Part shown: piece by piece, positions 29,173-38,974 of the stretch
Position numbering within the stretch: position 1 is the first letter of the stretch
How the letters are laid out: every line of letters begins with the position of its first letter
Origin: Kosakonia sp. BYX6
GTDB taxonomy: Bacteria; Pseudomonadota; Gammaproteobacteria; Enterobacterales; Enterobacteriaceae
Assembly: GCF_038449125.1 (NCBI RefSeq)
Contig: NZ_CP151800.1
Span: 3,816,406 to 3,880,405, forward strand
Direction of reading: 5' to 3'
DNA: 64,000 nucleotides
Made by a program: the position numbers and the translations under genes
Notes under the pieces: model-generated
What the model was told of the DNA's origin: nothing
The model's database searches: none
What the model saw: the letters and a program-made list of their open reading frames with translations, nothing else

Positions 29173-30724
29173 ATACCGTAAACCCTAGCATCATTCCGGT
29201 GTCTTCATGCTCCAGCAAATGGCAGTGCGCCATGTAAGCATGCTCTTTCGGCGCGTCATACTGGAAACGCACTAACACTTCGCTGCGCGCCCCATAAACA
29301 TTTACCGTGTCTTTCCAGCCCGCGCGATGCGCCGCTGGCGGTTTGCCGTTCTCGGATAAAATACGGAACTGCGTGCCGTGAATATGGAACGGATGCAGCA
29401 TCATGTCGCCCTCACCGGAAATCACCCAGCGCTCATACTGGCCTTTTTGCGCGGCGAATTGCGGCGTCATCATGTCAAACGCCTTGCCGTTAATGCGGTT
29501 AGCATTGTGGAAATCAAAGCCGTGGCTGCCGTGGTTCATCTTCCCGTGATCCATCTGCATATCGCCCATGTCGCCGTGATGCATCGACATCCCGGCCATC
29601 GCGCCCTCGCCGTACTTCTGCTGGAGCGCCTGCATGCCCATCATGTCGAGCATCGGATCCATGGATAACTGCAAAGTCCGCTGCGTTAACCCTTGCAGGT
29701 TTGGCAGTGCTGGCAGGGATGCCAGCGAGTCCGGCAAGATGCCCGACGCCGCAATCCGAAGCGGCTGAATGCGTAATACCGGATGCGACTTATCAAACGG
29801 CGCGACGGTCATCCCCATTTGTTGCACGGGAAGCGTGACGATATCGAACGCTTTGCCGTCGCTGGTATCCACTAACACTTCAAAACGTTCGCCCATCAGC
29901 ATCGGCAACTCACTGACTTTAACCGGTTCGCTTAACAGACCACCGTCGCTCGCCACCACATACAGCGGGCGTTTGTCACTGGTGGAAAAGTTAAGCGAGC
30001 GCGCGTTACAGCCGTTAAGCAAACGCAGACGTAACCAACCGCGCGGCGCGGCATGCTGCGGGTAAATCGCGCCGTTGGTCAGCAGCGTATCGCCAAACCA
30101 GCCGACAGCCGCGCTCATTACATCCAGTTGATAATCAATTTGCCCCTGCGCGTTAAACTTTTTGTCCTGCACAATGACGGGCACATCATCAATGCCCCAC
30201 TGCTGCGGCAGGCGCAGCTTGCGCAGATTATCGTCCTCAATCAACACCAGCCCCGCGAGGCCCATCGCCACTTGATGGCCGGTTTTACCGTGTTGATGCG
30301 GATGGAACCAGCAGGTCGCCGCCTGCTGCGTGGGGGTAAACGTGATTGAACGGCTGCCGCCCGCTTTAATAATCCCCTGCGGCCCGCCATCAACTTCGCC
30401 TGGCACTTCAACGCCGTGCCAATGCACGGTGGTCTCTTCGGCCAGCATATTGCGGATTTCCACATTGACCTGGCGACCCTGGCGAAGCTGAAGTGCTGGC
30501 CCCAATAATGTGCCGTTGTATCCCCAGGACGTCGCCGTGTGATTGCCAAACTGGGTTTCGCCCGCTTGCACAATCAGTTGAATGCGGTTTTGCGCGTCGG
30601 CAGTCAGTAATGGCGGAATCGGAAGCGCAGGCCGCCCGGCGGCAAACAGCGGGCGACTCCACATTGGTAGCGCACTCGCGGCGCCCAAAATGGCGGAATA
30701 TTTCAAGAAATCTCGACGTTGCAT
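29171..30724 (-). CDS. cueO: Multicopper oxidase CueO
   Basis: Periplasmic cuprous oxidase that protects against copper. A twin-arginine signal ([14 protein letters not shown]...) exports the folded enzyme. Copper ligands: [22 protein letters not shown] and [14 protein letters not shown] methionine/histidine-rich insert ([21 protein letters not shown]) binds Cu(I), as in E. coli. I chose the second of two close ATGs, which is seven bases from AAGGA, whereas the first is only one base away. This gives 517 residues, against 516 in E. coli. Its promoter has the CueR architecture. Confidence 0.96.
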   Translation of the reverse strand: MQRRDFLKYSAILGAASALPMWSRPLFAAGRPALPIPPLLTADAQNRIQLIVQAGETQFGNHTATSWGYNGTLLGPALQLRQGRQVNVEIRNMLAEETTVHWHGVEVPGEVDGGPQGIIKAGGSRSITFTPTQQAATCWFHPHQHGKTGHQVAMGLAGLVLIEDDNLRKLRLPQQWGIDDVPVIVQDKKFNAQGQIDYQLDVMSAAVGWFGDTLLTNGAIYPQHAAPRGWLRLRLLNGCNARSLNFSTSDKRPLYVVASDGGLLSEPVKVSELPMLMGERFEVLVDTSDGKAFDIVTLPVQQMGMTVAPFDKSHPVLRIQPLRIAASGILPDSLASLPALPNLQGLTQRTLQLSMDPMLDMMGMQALQQKYGEGAMAGMSMHHGDMGDMQMDHGKMNHGSHGFDFHNANRINGKAFDMMTPQFAAQKGQYERWVISGEGDMMLHPFHIHGTQFRILSENGKPPAAHRAGWKDTVNVYGARSEVLVRFQYDAPKEHAYMAHCHLLEHEDTGMMLGFTV

Positions 30725-30758
30725 GGGCATATCCTTATCGATGATCGGCGATGTTTTG

Positions 30759-30789
30759 AGCTTAAACCTTTCCCCTGCCGGAAGGTCAA
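30759..30789 (-). promoter_or_regulatory. CueR-type promoter of cueO
   Basis: On the minus strand a -35 TTGACC and a -10 TAAGCT are separated by 19 bases, the long spacer typical of MerR-family targets. The spacer carries the dyad ACCTTCC...GGAAAGGT (plus-strand 30766-30786). This is the layout of the copper-responsive copA and cueO promoters in E. coli, activated by CueR bound to Cu(I). Confidence 0.85.
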
Positions 30790-30868
30790 GAAAACGGGTA
30801 ATAATAAATATCGTCGCGTTACCAGGACTGTGCTAACGTTTAATTTCCGTTACGCCGTGGTAGAGAGA

Positions 30869-31216
30869 ATGAAGACGTTTTTCAGAACTGTAGTCCTTGG
30901 CAGCTTGCTCGCTGTCTCCGCAAATAGTTATGCGCTGAGTGAATCCGAAGCTGAAGACATGGCCGATCTCACGGCAGTGTTCGTATTTCTGAAAAACGAC
31001 TGCGGTTATAACAACTTACCTAACGGGCAGATCCGCCGTGCGCTGGTGTTTTTCGCCCAGCAAAATCAGTGGGATCTCAGCAACTACGATACATGGGACA
31101 TGAAGTCACTTGGCGAAGAGAGCTACCGCGATCTAAGCGGCATCGGCATTCCTACCGCCAAAAAATGTAAAGCGCTGGCCCGCGATTCCTTAAGCCTTCT
31201 CGCCTACGTGAAGTAA
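30869..31216 (+). CDS. yacC: PulS/OutS-type secretion pilotin homologue YacC
   Basis: Small exported protein of 115 residues, nearly identical to E. coli YacC. A signal peptide (MKTFFRTVVLGSLLAVSANSYA) ends without a lipobox cysteine, so it should be periplasmic rather than lipidated. The mature part is helical with two cysteines (DCGYNN and KKCKAL) that likely form a disulfide, as in type II secretion pilotins. Its function is not established. The start follows GAGAG weakly. It is divergent from cueO and precedes speE. Confidence 0.92.
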   Translation: MKTFFRTVVLGSLLAVSANSYALSESEAEDMADLTAVFVFLKNDCGYNNLPNGQIRRALVFFAQQNQWDLSNYDTWDMKSLGEESYRDLSGIGIPTAKKCKALARDSLSLLAYVK

Positions 31217-31302
31217 CGCTTATCTTTTGACCGTGCATCGCTAGCCAGAGTTAGCTATCATGTTGCGCCCGTTTTTCACGGATGTTAACAAAGGAGCGAC
31301 CT

Positions 31303-32163
31303 ATGGCCGATAACAACGTATGGCAAGAAACGCTGCACGACCACTTTGGTCAATACTTTGCTGTTGATAAGGTGCTTTATCACGAGAAGACCGATCATCA
31401 GGATCTGATAATCTTCGAAAACGCCGCTTTCGGTCGCGTTATGGCGCTGGATGGCGTGGTACAAACCACCGAGCGTGATGAGTTTATCTATCACGAAATG
31501 ATGACCCATGTTCCGCTGCTGGCGCACGGCCATGCGAAACATGTGCTGATTATCGGCGGTGGCGACGGCGCGATGCTGCGTGAAGTGACGCGTCATAAAA
31601 ATATCGAAACCATCACCATGGTGGAAATCGACGCTGGCGTCGTCTCTTTCTGCCGCCAGTTCCTGCCAAAACACAACGCCGGTGCTTACGACGATCCGCG
31701 CTTTCAGCTTGTGATCGACGACGGCGTGAACTTCGTTAACCACACCCAGCAAACGTTTGATGTGATCATCTCTGACTGCACCGATCCGGTCGGTCCAGGC
31801 GAGAGCCTGTTTACTTCTGCGTTTTATGAAGGGTGCAAACGTTGTCTGAACCCTGGTGGCATTTTCGTCGCGCAAAACGGCGTAAGCTTCTTGCAGCAGG
31901 ACGAAGCTGTCGGCAGCCATCGCAAGCTGAGCCACTATTTTGCTGATGTCAGCTTTTATCAGGCGGCCGTGCCAACTTATTACGGCGGCATTATGACGTT
32001 TGCCTGGGCGACGGATAACGAAGCATTGCGCAATCTCTCCACCGAATTAGTCGCTGCCCGTTTCCACAACGCCGCGCTGACCTGCCGTTACTACAATCCG
32101 GCCATCCATACGGCAGCGTTTGCTTTGCCGCAATACTTGCAAGACGCACTGTCCGCACAGTGA
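31303..32163 (+). CDS. speE: Spermidine synthase
   Basis: Transfers an aminopropyl group from decarboxylated S-adenosylmethionine to putrescine. Seen: the N-terminal strand domain ([15 protein letters not shown]), the SAM-binding loop [15 protein letters not shown], and the acidic active-site [14 protein letters not shown]. The length is 286, against 288 in E. coli. The start MADNN follows AAGGAGcgacct; an in-frame upstream ATG would sit before the ribosome site. It forms an operon with speD 20 bases downstream. Confidence 0.97.
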   Translation: MADNNVWQETLHDHFGQYFAVDKVLYHEKTDHQDLIIFENAAFGRVMALDGVVQTTERDEFIYHEMMTHVPLLAHGHAKHVLIIGGGDGAMLREVTRHKNIETITMVEIDAGVVSFCRQFLPKHNAGAYDDPRFQLVIDDGVNFVNHTQQTFDVIISDCTDPVGPGESLFTSAFYEGCKRCLNPGGIFVAQNGVSFLQQDEAVGSHRKLSHYFADVSFYQAAVPTYYGGIMTFAWATDNEALRNLSTELVAARFHNAALTCRYYNPAIHTAAFALPQYLQDALSAQ

Positions 32164-32183
32164 CTCTAAGGAGGTGATAAAAA

Positions 32184-32978
32184 TTGAAAAAGCTTAAACT
32201 ACATGGCTTTAACAACCTGACCAAAAGCCTGAGTTTTTGTATCTACGACATCTGCTACGCCAAAACCGCAGAAGAACGTGACGGCTATATTGCCTACATT
32301 GATGAACTCTATAACGCCAACCGTTTGACGGAGATCCTGACGGAAACCTGCAACATTATTGGCGCGAATATTTTGAACATTGCCCGCCAGGATTACGAGC
32401 CGCAAGGCGCGAGCGTCACGATTCTGGTGAGCGAAGAGCCGGTCGACCCGCATCTTATCGACAAAACCGAGCACCCCGGCCCGCTGCCGGAAGCCGTCGT
32501 GGCGCATCTGGATAAGAGCCACATTTGTGTGCACACCTACCCGGAAAGCCACCCGGAAGGCGGTTTGTGCACCTTCCGCGCGGATATTGAAGTTTCAACG
32601 TGCGGCGTGATTTCGCCGTTGAAAGCGCTGAATTACCTGATTCACCAGCTTGAGTCCGATATTGTGACCGTCGATTATCGCGTGCGCGGCTTTACCCGCG
32701 ACGTCAACGGCATGAAACACTTTATCGATCATGAGATTAATTCGATTCAAAACTTCATGTCCGATGACATGAAATCCTTGTACGACATGGTGGACGTGAA
32801 CGTTTATCAGGAAAATATCTTCCATACCAAGATGTTGCTTAAAGAGTTCGACCTTAAGCACTACATGTTTCATACCAAACCGGAAGATTTGACGACGCAG
32901 GAACGTAAGGAGATCACGGAAGCGCTGTGGAAAGAGATGCGCGAGATCTACTACGGCCGCAATATTCCGGCCGTGTGA
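32184..32978 (+). CDS. speD: S-adenosylmethionine decarboxylase proenzyme
   Basis: Pyruvoyl enzyme that makes decarboxylated SAM for spermidine synthesis. The autocleavage serine is Ser112 in [13 protein letters not shown]. The 264 residues equal E. coli. The start is TTG; the weak codon is offset by an almost perfect Shine-Dalgarno, AAGGAGGTGA, a few bases ahead. E. coli speD also uses TTG. It works directly with speE. Confidence 0.97.
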   Translation: MKKLKLHGFNNLTKSLSFCIYDICYAKTAEERDGYIAYIDELYNANRLTEILTETCNIIGANILNIARQDYEPQGASVTILVSEEPVDPHLIDKTEHPGPLPEAVVAHLDKSHICVHTYPESHPEGGLCTFRADIEVSTCGVISPLKALNYLIHQLESDIVTVDYRVRGFTRDVNGMKHFIDHEINSIQNFMSDDMKSLYDMVDVNVYQENIFHTKMLLKEFDLKHYMFHTKPEDLTTQERKEITEALWKEMREIYYGRNIPAV

Positions 32979-33008
32979 TGCGCGAAAGGGGGCAAGGAAG
33001 CTCCCTGA

Positions 33009-33371
33009 TCAGCGCTGTTTGAGGAATTCTCGGTAAGCAGCCACCACTTGAAGAAAGTCTTCAACGCCGCACAGCGACAGGCTCTCTTCATCGTAATAAT
33101 TCATCCCTTCTTCCATTTCATCGCCAGTAAACTCCAACTGGTTAGCGCGCACCATCACCTCTTCGCCATCCAGCCACAGCGTATATTCATGCCCGGCACG
33201 CTGCCAGGAACGTTCGCTGCCTTTCACCGTTCGTGCCGCCTGTTCCACTTCATCAAGTAGCGCCAGGTTCTCTTTGACTTCTTCATTAAACCAATGTCCG
33301 ACCACTTCATGGCCCATCGACATACGCACTTTCACCACACCAGTGACATCGCGCAAAAATTCGTAATCCAT
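33009..33371 (-). CDS. yacL: UPF0231 family protein YacL
   Basis: Acidic cytosolic protein of 120 residues, almost identical to E. coli YacL, with no known function. The start [18 protein letters not shown] is conserved; the open frame runs 13 codons further without homology. Conserved blocks include [13 protein letters not shown] and [14 protein letters not shown]. It lies downstream of acnB on the same strand, separated by the acnB terminator. Confidence 0.93.
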   Translation of the reverse strand: MDYEFLRDVTGVVKVRMSMGHEVVGHWFNEEVKENLALLDEVEQAARTVKGSERSWQRAGHEYTLWLDGEEVMVRANQLEFTGDEMEEGMNYYDEESLSLCGVEDFLQVVAAYREFLKQR

Positions 33372-33462
33372 AATCGCTTCCTCATGCAGGCCTGTTAACC
33401 GCCTATGCACTAATTATCGCAGCACAATACAGGAAAAAAAGCGCAGAGCATGAAAGCGAGGG

Positions 33463-33489
33463 AAAAAAAAGCCACCCCGGAGGGTGGCT
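33463..33489 (-). terminator. Terminator of acnB
   Basis: AGCCACCC and GGGTGGCT form an eight-pair stem with loop CGGA; on the minus strand a run of eight T follows. It lies seven bases beyond the acnB stop. Confidence 0.93.
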
Positions 33490-33496
33490 CTGTTCG

Positions 33497-36094
33497 TTAG
33501 ACGGCGGTCTGGAAAATCACGCCGTCGGCTTTATCGGTGTACTGATTAAGCTGGTCGAAGTTGAGGTAGCGGTAAGTATCCACAGCGGTTTTATCCACCT
33601 GGCCCATAAAGGTCAGATACTCGTCAGGCGTCGGCAGTTTGCCGATCAGCGCAGCAATCGCCGCCAGCTCCGCAGAAGCCAGATAAACGTTCGCGCCGGT
33701 ACCTAAACGGTTCGGGAAGTTACGGGTCGACGTCGAAACAACCGTCGCGCCGTCCGCTACGCGCGCCTGGTTCCCCATGCACAGCGAGCAGCCCGGGATC
33801 TCGATACGCGCACCGCTCTTACCGAACACGCTGTAGTAGCCCTCTTCGGTCAATTGCGCGGCGTCCATACGGGTCGGCGGCGCAACCCACAAGCGGGTCG
33901 GCAGTTGGCCTTTGTGGCTGTCCAGCAGCTTACCGGCCGCGCGGAAGTGGCCGATGTTGGTCATACAGGAACCAATGAACACCTCGTCGATGCTCTCGCC
34001 TTGTACATCAGAAAGCAGACGCGCGTCATCCGGATCGTTCGGCGCACACAGAATAGGCTCTTTGATTTCCGCCAGATCGATATCGATCACCGCGGCGTAA
34101 TCCGCATCGGCATCGGCTTCCAGCAACTGCGGATCCGCCAGCCATTTTTCCATGCCCTGCACGCGACGCTCCAGCGTACGGCGGTCACCGTAGCCTTCGG
34201 CAATCATCCACTTCAGCAACACGATGTTGGAGTTCAGATACTCAACAATTGGTTCTTTGTTCAGCTTGATGGTGCAACCGGCAGCGGAACGTTCAGCGGA
34301 CGCATCGGTCAGCTCGAATGCCTGCTCGACTTTCAGATCCGGCAGACCTTCGATTTCCAGAATGCGGCCAGAGAAGATATTTTTCTTACCTTTCTTCTCA
34401 ACGGTCAGCAGACCTTGCTTGATCGCATACAGCGGAATCGCGTGCACCAGATCGCGCAGGGTAATGCCCGGCTGCATTTTGCCTTTAAAGCGCACCAGCA
34501 CAGATTCCGGCATATCCAGCGGCATGACGCCGGTCGCGGCGGCAAAAGCCACCAGACCAGAACCCGCCGGGAAAGAGATGCCGATCGGGAAACGGGTGTG
34601 CGAGTCACCGCCGGTACCCACGGTATCCGGCAGCAGCATGCGGTTCAGCCAGGAGTGGATGACGCCGTCGCCCGGGCGCAGCGACACGCCGCCGCGGTTC
34701 ATAATAAAGTCCGGCAGCGTATGGTGCGTGGTCACATCTACCGGCTTCGGATAGGCCGCCGTGTGGCAGAAGGATTGCATCACCAAATCGGCGGAGAAGC
34801 CCAGGCAAGCCAGATCTTTTAGCTCGTCGCGGGTCATCGGGCCGGTGGTGTCCTGAGAACCCACAGAGGTCATTTTCGGTTCGCAGTAGGCGCCAGGACG
34901 AATACCGTCTACGCCGCAAGCACGACCGACCATTTTCTGCGCCAGCGAGTAGCCGCGGCTGCTTTCCGCCACGTCTTTCGCCTGACGGAACACGTCGCTG
35001 TGCGGCAGACCCAGCGCTTCACGCGCTTTGGTGGTCAGCCCGCGACCGATAATCAGCGGGATACGGCCACCGGCGCGCACTTCGTCGATCAGTACGTCGG
35101 TTTTCAGTTCGAAATTCGCCAGCAGCTCGCCGGTTTCGTGGTTACGCACTTCACCTTTGAACGGGTAAACGTCAATCACGTCGCCCATGTTCAGGTTGTT
35201 AACGTCCACTTCGATCGGTAGCGCGCCGGCATCTTCCATGGTGTTGAAGAAAATTGGCGCGATTTTGCCGCCGAGCACCAGGCCGCCGCCGCGTTTGTTC
35301 GGCACGTTCGGAATGTCATCGCCCATAAACCACAGCACCGAGTTGGTGGCGGATTTACGCGAAGAACCGGTACCGACAACGTCACCGACATAAGCCAGCG
35401 GGAAGCCTTTTTGCGCCAGCTGCTCGATCTGTTTGATCGGGCCAACGCTGCCCGGTTGATCCGGTTCGATACCTTCACGGGCGTTTTTCAGCATCGCCTG
35501 CGCGTGCAGCGGAATATCCGGGCGCGACCAGGCATCCGGCGCCGGAGAGAGGTCATCGGTGTTGGTTTCACCGGTCACTTTGAAGACAGTAACGGTAATT
35601 TTGTCGGCCAGCTGCGGGCGGTTCTGGAACCACTCGGCATCAGCCCAGGATTGCATGACTTGCTTCGCGTAGGTGTTGCCCGCTTTGGCTTTCTCTTCCA
35701 CATCGTAGAAGTTATCGAACATCAACAGGGTATGAGACAGGGCTTTCGCCGCAATCGGCGCGAGTTTGTCGTTGTCCAGCGCTTCAATCAGCGGATGAAT
35801 GTTATAGCCGCCCTGCATGGTGCCCAGCAGTTCGATGGCTTTTTCAGGAGTAACCAGTGGGGAGGTTGCTTCGCCTTTGGCGACAGCTGCAAGGAAACCG
35901 GCTTTGACATAAGCGGCTTCATCAACACCCGGCGGAACACGGTTCGCCAGCAGATCTAACAGGAATTCTTCTTCGCCAGCAGGCGGGTTCTTCAGCAGCT
36001 CGACTAACGCGGCCATTTGGGTTGCATCTAATGGTTTTGGCGCAATCCCTTCAGCGGCACGTTCAGCTACGTGCTTACGGTATTCTTCTAGCAC
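33497..36094 (-). CDS. acnB: Aconitate hydratase B
   Basis: Main TCA-cycle aconitase, isomerising citrate to isocitrate. Its apo form binds mRNA. It has the AcnB order: a HEAT-like N-terminal domain (1-160), the swivel domain 4, then domains 1-3. [4Fe-4S] cysteines are in SFCHTAAYP-type context and [11 protein letters not shown]. The start is the GTG at VLEEYRKHV, eight bases from AGGAG, giving 865 residues, as in E. coli. ATGs 9 and 17 codons upstream lie ahead of the ribosome site. A candidate Cra site lies about 160 bases upstream. Confidence 0.96.
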   Translation of the reverse strand: MLEEYRKHVAERAAEGIAPKPLDATQMAALVELLKNPPAGEEEFLLDLLANRVPPGVDEAAYVKAGFLAAVAKGEATSPLVTPEKAIELLGTMQGGYNIHPLIEALDNDKLAPIAAKALSHTLLMFDNFYDVEEKAKAGNTYAKQVMQSWADAEWFQNRPQLADKITVTVFKVTGETNTDDLSPAPDAWSRPDIPLHAQAMLKNAREGIEPDQPGSVGPIKQIEQLAQKGFPLAYVGDVVGTGSSRKSATNSVLWFMGDDIPNVPNKRGGGLVLGGKIAPIFFNTMEDAGALPIEVDVNNLNMGDVIDVYPFKGEVRNHETGELLANFELKTDVLIDEVRAGGRIPLIIGRGLTTKAREALGLPHSDVFRQAKDVAESSRGYSLAQKMVGRACGVDGIRPGAYCEPKMTSVGSQDTTGPMTRDELKDLACLGFSADLVMQSFCHTAAYPKPVDVTTHHTLPDFIMNRGGVSLRPGDGVIHSWLNRMLLPDTVGTGGDSHTRFPIGISFPAGSGLVAFAAATGVMPLDMPESVLVRFKGKMQPGITLRDLVHAIPLYAIKQGLLTVEKKGKKNIFSGRILEIEGLPDLKVEQAFELTDASAERSAAGCTIKLNKEPIVEYLNSNIVLLKWMIAEGYGDRRTLERRVQGMEKWLADPQLLEADADADYAAVIDIDLAEIKEPILCAPNDPDDARLLSDVQGESIDEVFIGSCMTNIGHFRAAGKLLDSHKGQLPTRLWVAPPTRMDAAQLTEEGYYSVFGKSGARIEIPGCSLCMGNQARVADGATVVSTSTRNFPNRLGTGANVYLASAELAAIAALIGKLPTPDEYLTFMGQVDKTAVDTYRYLNFDQLNQYTDKADGVIFQTAV

Positions 36095-36255
36095 GACGGT
36101 TCTCCTCGCTCTCATTGTCATAATGCGGCAGGCGTTTCTCTTCACGCTCCTGTGAGACAGCAGTTTGTAGGGTAAATCCGCGAACCGCGACGGGCAGCAT
36201 AGCAGGATTTTCAGGGGGTGTTAATCTGTTTACAAAAAAGCAACATTAAATACTT

Positions 36256-36269
36256 GCTGAATCGTTAAG
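36256..36269. promoter_or_regulatory. Candidate Cra (FruR) site upstream of acnB
   Basis: GCTGAATCGTTAAG fits the Cra consensus RSTGAAWCSNTHHW at all but the last position. It sits 162-175 bases before the acnB GTG. Cra controls several TCA-cycle and glyoxylate genes; a role here is inferred from the match alone. Confidence 0.4.
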
Positions 36270-36329
36270 AGCAAAATAAAGCAGGCGGGAGAAGGCTTCA
36301 ACAAGAGAGAATCCTCGCCTGCTGACAGC

Positions 36330-36352
36330 AAAAACGGCCCCGCAGGGCCGTT
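36330..36352 (-). terminator. Terminator of the unknown 475-residue gene
   Basis: AACGGCCC and GGGCCGTT form an eight-pair stem with loop CGCA; on the minus strand TTTTT follows. It lies 14 bases beyond the stop of the gene at 36367-37794. Confidence 0.9.
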
Positions 36353-36366
36353 GCGTTATCGTGTTG

Positions 36367-37794
36367 TTACAACGAACTCAATAGTGAAAGCCGCTTATTG
36401 CGCGAGTATTGTTCCGGGGTCAGCGTGTTTTCAATCAACTTGCCAAGTACGTATTTTTTCACCGTTTCGCGGTTATTCACCTGCTCATGGTAGCCCACGT
36501 TGGCAAGCTGTCCGCGGCCGTTATAGTCGAGCGTCGTGGTACTCGCTTCGTCATTTTCCAGCAGATGATAGGTGTAGTTCTGGGAGGATTTCATGGTGTT
36601 TAGCGCCAGCGGAATCGACGGATCGAGCGCCGCATGCCAGGCGGCACTGAGATGGCTGCGCGCCGTTTGCACCACCACTTTTTCGCCGCTGCTGCGCTGG
36701 CTCTCTTCGGTCGATTGCGAGGCCGTATAGGCGAAGCGATCTTTTTCATCGCTGCGGGCCGGGTTAATCGCTTTTTCCGTTTGCGTTAATGAGAGAGAAA
36801 AATCGTTCAGGCCGCTTAATTGCGAAGCGCCGTTATCGCCAATACGAATCTCTTTGCTGGTAGTGTTGACCTTTTTGTCAGCGTCGGCGTTGCTGTTTAA
36901 GGCGCGGAACACCGACTTGAGCGCCGCCATTTGATCGCGATCGCCATGCCCGGCAATACGCGCTTTATCAAATTTATCGTCATAGGCGCTCAGGGCCGAT
37001 TGCTGCTGCGCGTAATTGCCGGTCAATGTGGAATTCGCCGTATCGCTGCTCATTTTCAGCGAGAAATCCGCATCTTCATAGGCCACCGTTCGCGTTTTAT
37101 CGTCAGCATGAAAATTGAGCGACTGCAACGTCCCTTGGTCATTACGCATGTCAGTTTTCAGGTCAACGGATTTCAGCATACGGCTGTCAAAACGGGTCAA
37201 ACCGGCGATATCCAGTTGCGGCGGCTGTTGACCCAGCCCACGCAGCGTTTTCTCCAACGCCCCGCTCAGGTTCGCCACCGCAGCCGCTTCATCGTCATTC
37301 AGCGCCTCACCTTCGGTTTTCAGTTCGACGGCCATGCCATCGTCCTGCTCCGTCATCACCAGGTGAACGGTCGAACCGGATTGCGTGACGATATCAAGCG
37401 TTACCGCAGATTCACTGGAAGCTTTTGTTACGCCCAGCGCCGCGCCGCTCAACGCCTGGGTAACATCCTCGCGGTTATCTTTGAGATGACTGAGCAGCGC
37501 ACTGCCAAGCCCGGCGAATGCTGACACCGAACCACTTCCGGATGCCAGTGTCATTAGCCCCTGGAGTTGGGCGTTTTGTTGCAGCGACAGGCTGGCGTCT
37601 ATTTTTTTCGGCGACAGACTGTAGACCGCCGCGATTTGCTGCGTCTGGCTGCCGAACATCACTTTTGCCGATGCGCTTTGGCTTGCCGAAGCGGCATTGT
37701 TGCTGGTTGCCCGCGCCGTCGCGCCAACCTGTACTGATGAGTTCACACGCGCTGAGGATGTCAGCAGCGAGGTAAAGTTAAGTCCGTTAATCAT
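36367..37794 (-). CDS. Uncharacterised 475-residue protein
   Basis: I do not recognise a characterised family. The protein has no signal peptide or membrane segment. The N-terminus (1-55) is rich in Ser, Ala and Asn; the rest is hydrophilic, with Lys/Asp/Glu-rich stretches. There are no cysteines and a single tryptophan. A central block (about 130-210: VTLDIVTQSGSTVHLVM, then LNDDEAAAVANLSGALEK and PPQLDIAGLTRFDS) looks like a folded domain. The ATG is about ten bases after GAGGGAG, and the gene has its own terminator. It takes the place of E. coli yacH beside the traT-like gene. Low-complexity N-terminus and size recall flagellar-type secreted proteins, but that is speculation. Confidence 0.85.
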   Translation of the reverse strand: MINGLNFTSLLTSSARVNSSVQVGATARATSNNAASASQSASAKVMFGSQTQQIAAVYSLSPKKIDASLSLQQNAQLQGLMTLASGSGSVSAFAGLGSALLSHLKDNREDVTQALSGAALGVTKASSESAVTLDIVTQSGSTVHLVMTEQDDGMAVELKTEGEALNDDEAAAVANLSGALEKTLRGLGQQPPQLDIAGLTRFDSRMLKSVDLKTDMRNDQGTLQSLNFHADDKTRTVAYEDADFSLKMSSDTANSTLTGNYAQQQSALSAYDDKFDKARIAGHGDRDQMAALKSVFRALNSNADADKKVNTTSKEIRIGDNGASQLSGLNDFSLSLTQTEKAINPARSDEKDRFAYTASQSTEESQRSSGEKVVVQTARSHLSAAWHAALDPSIPLALNTMKSSQNYTYHLLENDEASTTTLDYNGRGQLANVGYHEQVNNRETVKKYVLGKLIENTLTPEQYSRNKRLSLLSSL

Positions 37795-37905
37795 GGTGAT
37801 AAATCTCCCTCTTTCACCGTGAGTGTCAGGAGATTAACATCGGCAGAGCTTGCGTAATGTTTATGCTTTTTGGCGGAAAACGCTGAATTCGTCACGTAAC
37901 AAAAT

Positions 37906-37932
37906 AAAAAAAACGGACCAGTCGCTGGTCCG
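37906..37932 (-). terminator. Terminator of the traT-like gene
   Basis: CGGACCAG and CTGGTCCG form an eight-pair stem with loop TCG; on the minus strand a run of eight T follows. It lies 40 bases beyond the stop. Confidence 0.92.
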
Positions 37933-37971
37933 CTTATTTTCGTCTATGCGCGTTCGCTCAGGCGAACAACA

Positions 37972-38703
37972 TTACATGATGTTCGCGACAGATTTCGCCA
38001 GTTGCGCTTCGAGAACCGGTTTCGCTTCTTCGAATTTCAGGTTCACTTTGTTGGCATTGGACACAACGCGCGTCTGGTATTTCGCGCGGTTACCTTCTTC
38101 CGTGCTGGTTTGCAGTTTGATACCAGAGGTGCCCTGACGCAGTGCCGCCACGTTATCGGTAGTCACTTTCGCTTTGCTGCGCTCGGAGATCTGCAAGTCA
38201 GTGATCATGGTGTAGTTCACATCTTCTACCATCGCATCAGCCGCCAGACCAATCAGGCCTGCCGCCAGACCAACGCCCAGCGCCGCACCGGAAGAGTTGC
38301 TGTTGTAAGCCGTGATCCCGGCACCCAGCCCGGCGCCCAGTACCGCACCTTCATAACCGCTTTTCAGGTAGCCCTGAGTTTCACGCAGATCCATTTTATC
38401 GGCTTTCAATACGTTAGCCTGGATCCAGTAGTAAGCGGTATCCGGGGAAGAAGTGACTTTGTAGCCTTTGTCGGTGAGCTCTTTGGAGATCAGAGTCTGC
38501 AAGTTGCTCATGTCTTTATCGGAGGTGTTTTTCACCTGGATATAAACGCTCTTCTCAGAGGAAGGCTCCAGCCAGATGGTCTGGCTCATCTGCGTTTTCA
38601 CGTCCAGATTACGTTTCTTAACTGCTGTCGTCATCGCACCGCAACCCGACAGCGCAAACGCTGCCAAAACTACACTAACAACGGCTTTTTTTTTAATAGA
38701 CAT
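37972..38703 (-). CDS. traT: TraT-like outer-membrane lipoprotein (complement resistance / surface exclusion)
   Basis: Outer-membrane lipoprotein very close to TraT of F-type plasmids, which blocks mating-pair formation and raises serum resistance. A lipoprotein signal ends in ALSGC with Cys21. Then come the TraT blocks [30 protein letters not shown], a Gly/Ala-rich hairpin ([19 protein letters not shown]), and [12 protein letters not shown]. The 243 residues match the plasmid protein. No tra genes, replicon or mobile element lie nearby, and flanking genes are core chromosome, so it is a resident gene. Its activity is unproven. It has its own terminator. Confidence 0.92.
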   Translation of the reverse strand: MSIKKKAVVSVVLAAFALSGCGAMTTAVKKRNLDVKTQMSQTIWLEPSSEKSVYIQVKNTSDKDMSNLQTLISKELTDKGYKVTSSPDTAYYWIQANVLKADKMDLRETQGYLKSGYEGAVLGAGLGAGITAYNSNSSGAALGVGLAAGLIGLAADAMVEDVNYTMITDLQISERSKAKVTTDNVAALRQGTSGIKLQTSTEEGNRAKYQTRVVSNANKVNLKFEEAKPVLEAQLAKSVANIM

Positions 38704-38931
38704 AACGATTCCTTTTTTAATTCCATGACCAGAAGAAGAACAACAAATGAGGCAAAGGCAGGACGGGAGCGATGAAACGGGGGAAAGTCACAAAGTCCAT
38801 GTCATGACGACGCCACAGCCGCAAGCTTGACGCTGGCGTGCCGATACTTTTCTTGAATGTGTTATCGGCATTTTAATGAACAATTTGAGTAAAAAATGCC
38901 TACTAATAGTTGTAGTTATGAAATTCAGACG

Positions 38932-38957
38932 AAAAAAAAGCAGCCCGCAGGCTGCTT
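38932..38957 (-). terminator. Terminator of lpd
   Basis: AAGCAGCC and GGCTGCTT form an eight-pair stem with loop CGCA; on the minus strand eight T follow. It lies 17 bases beyond the lpd stop. Confidence 0.93.
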
Positions 38958-38974
38958 GATAGAAAGTCAGAAAC

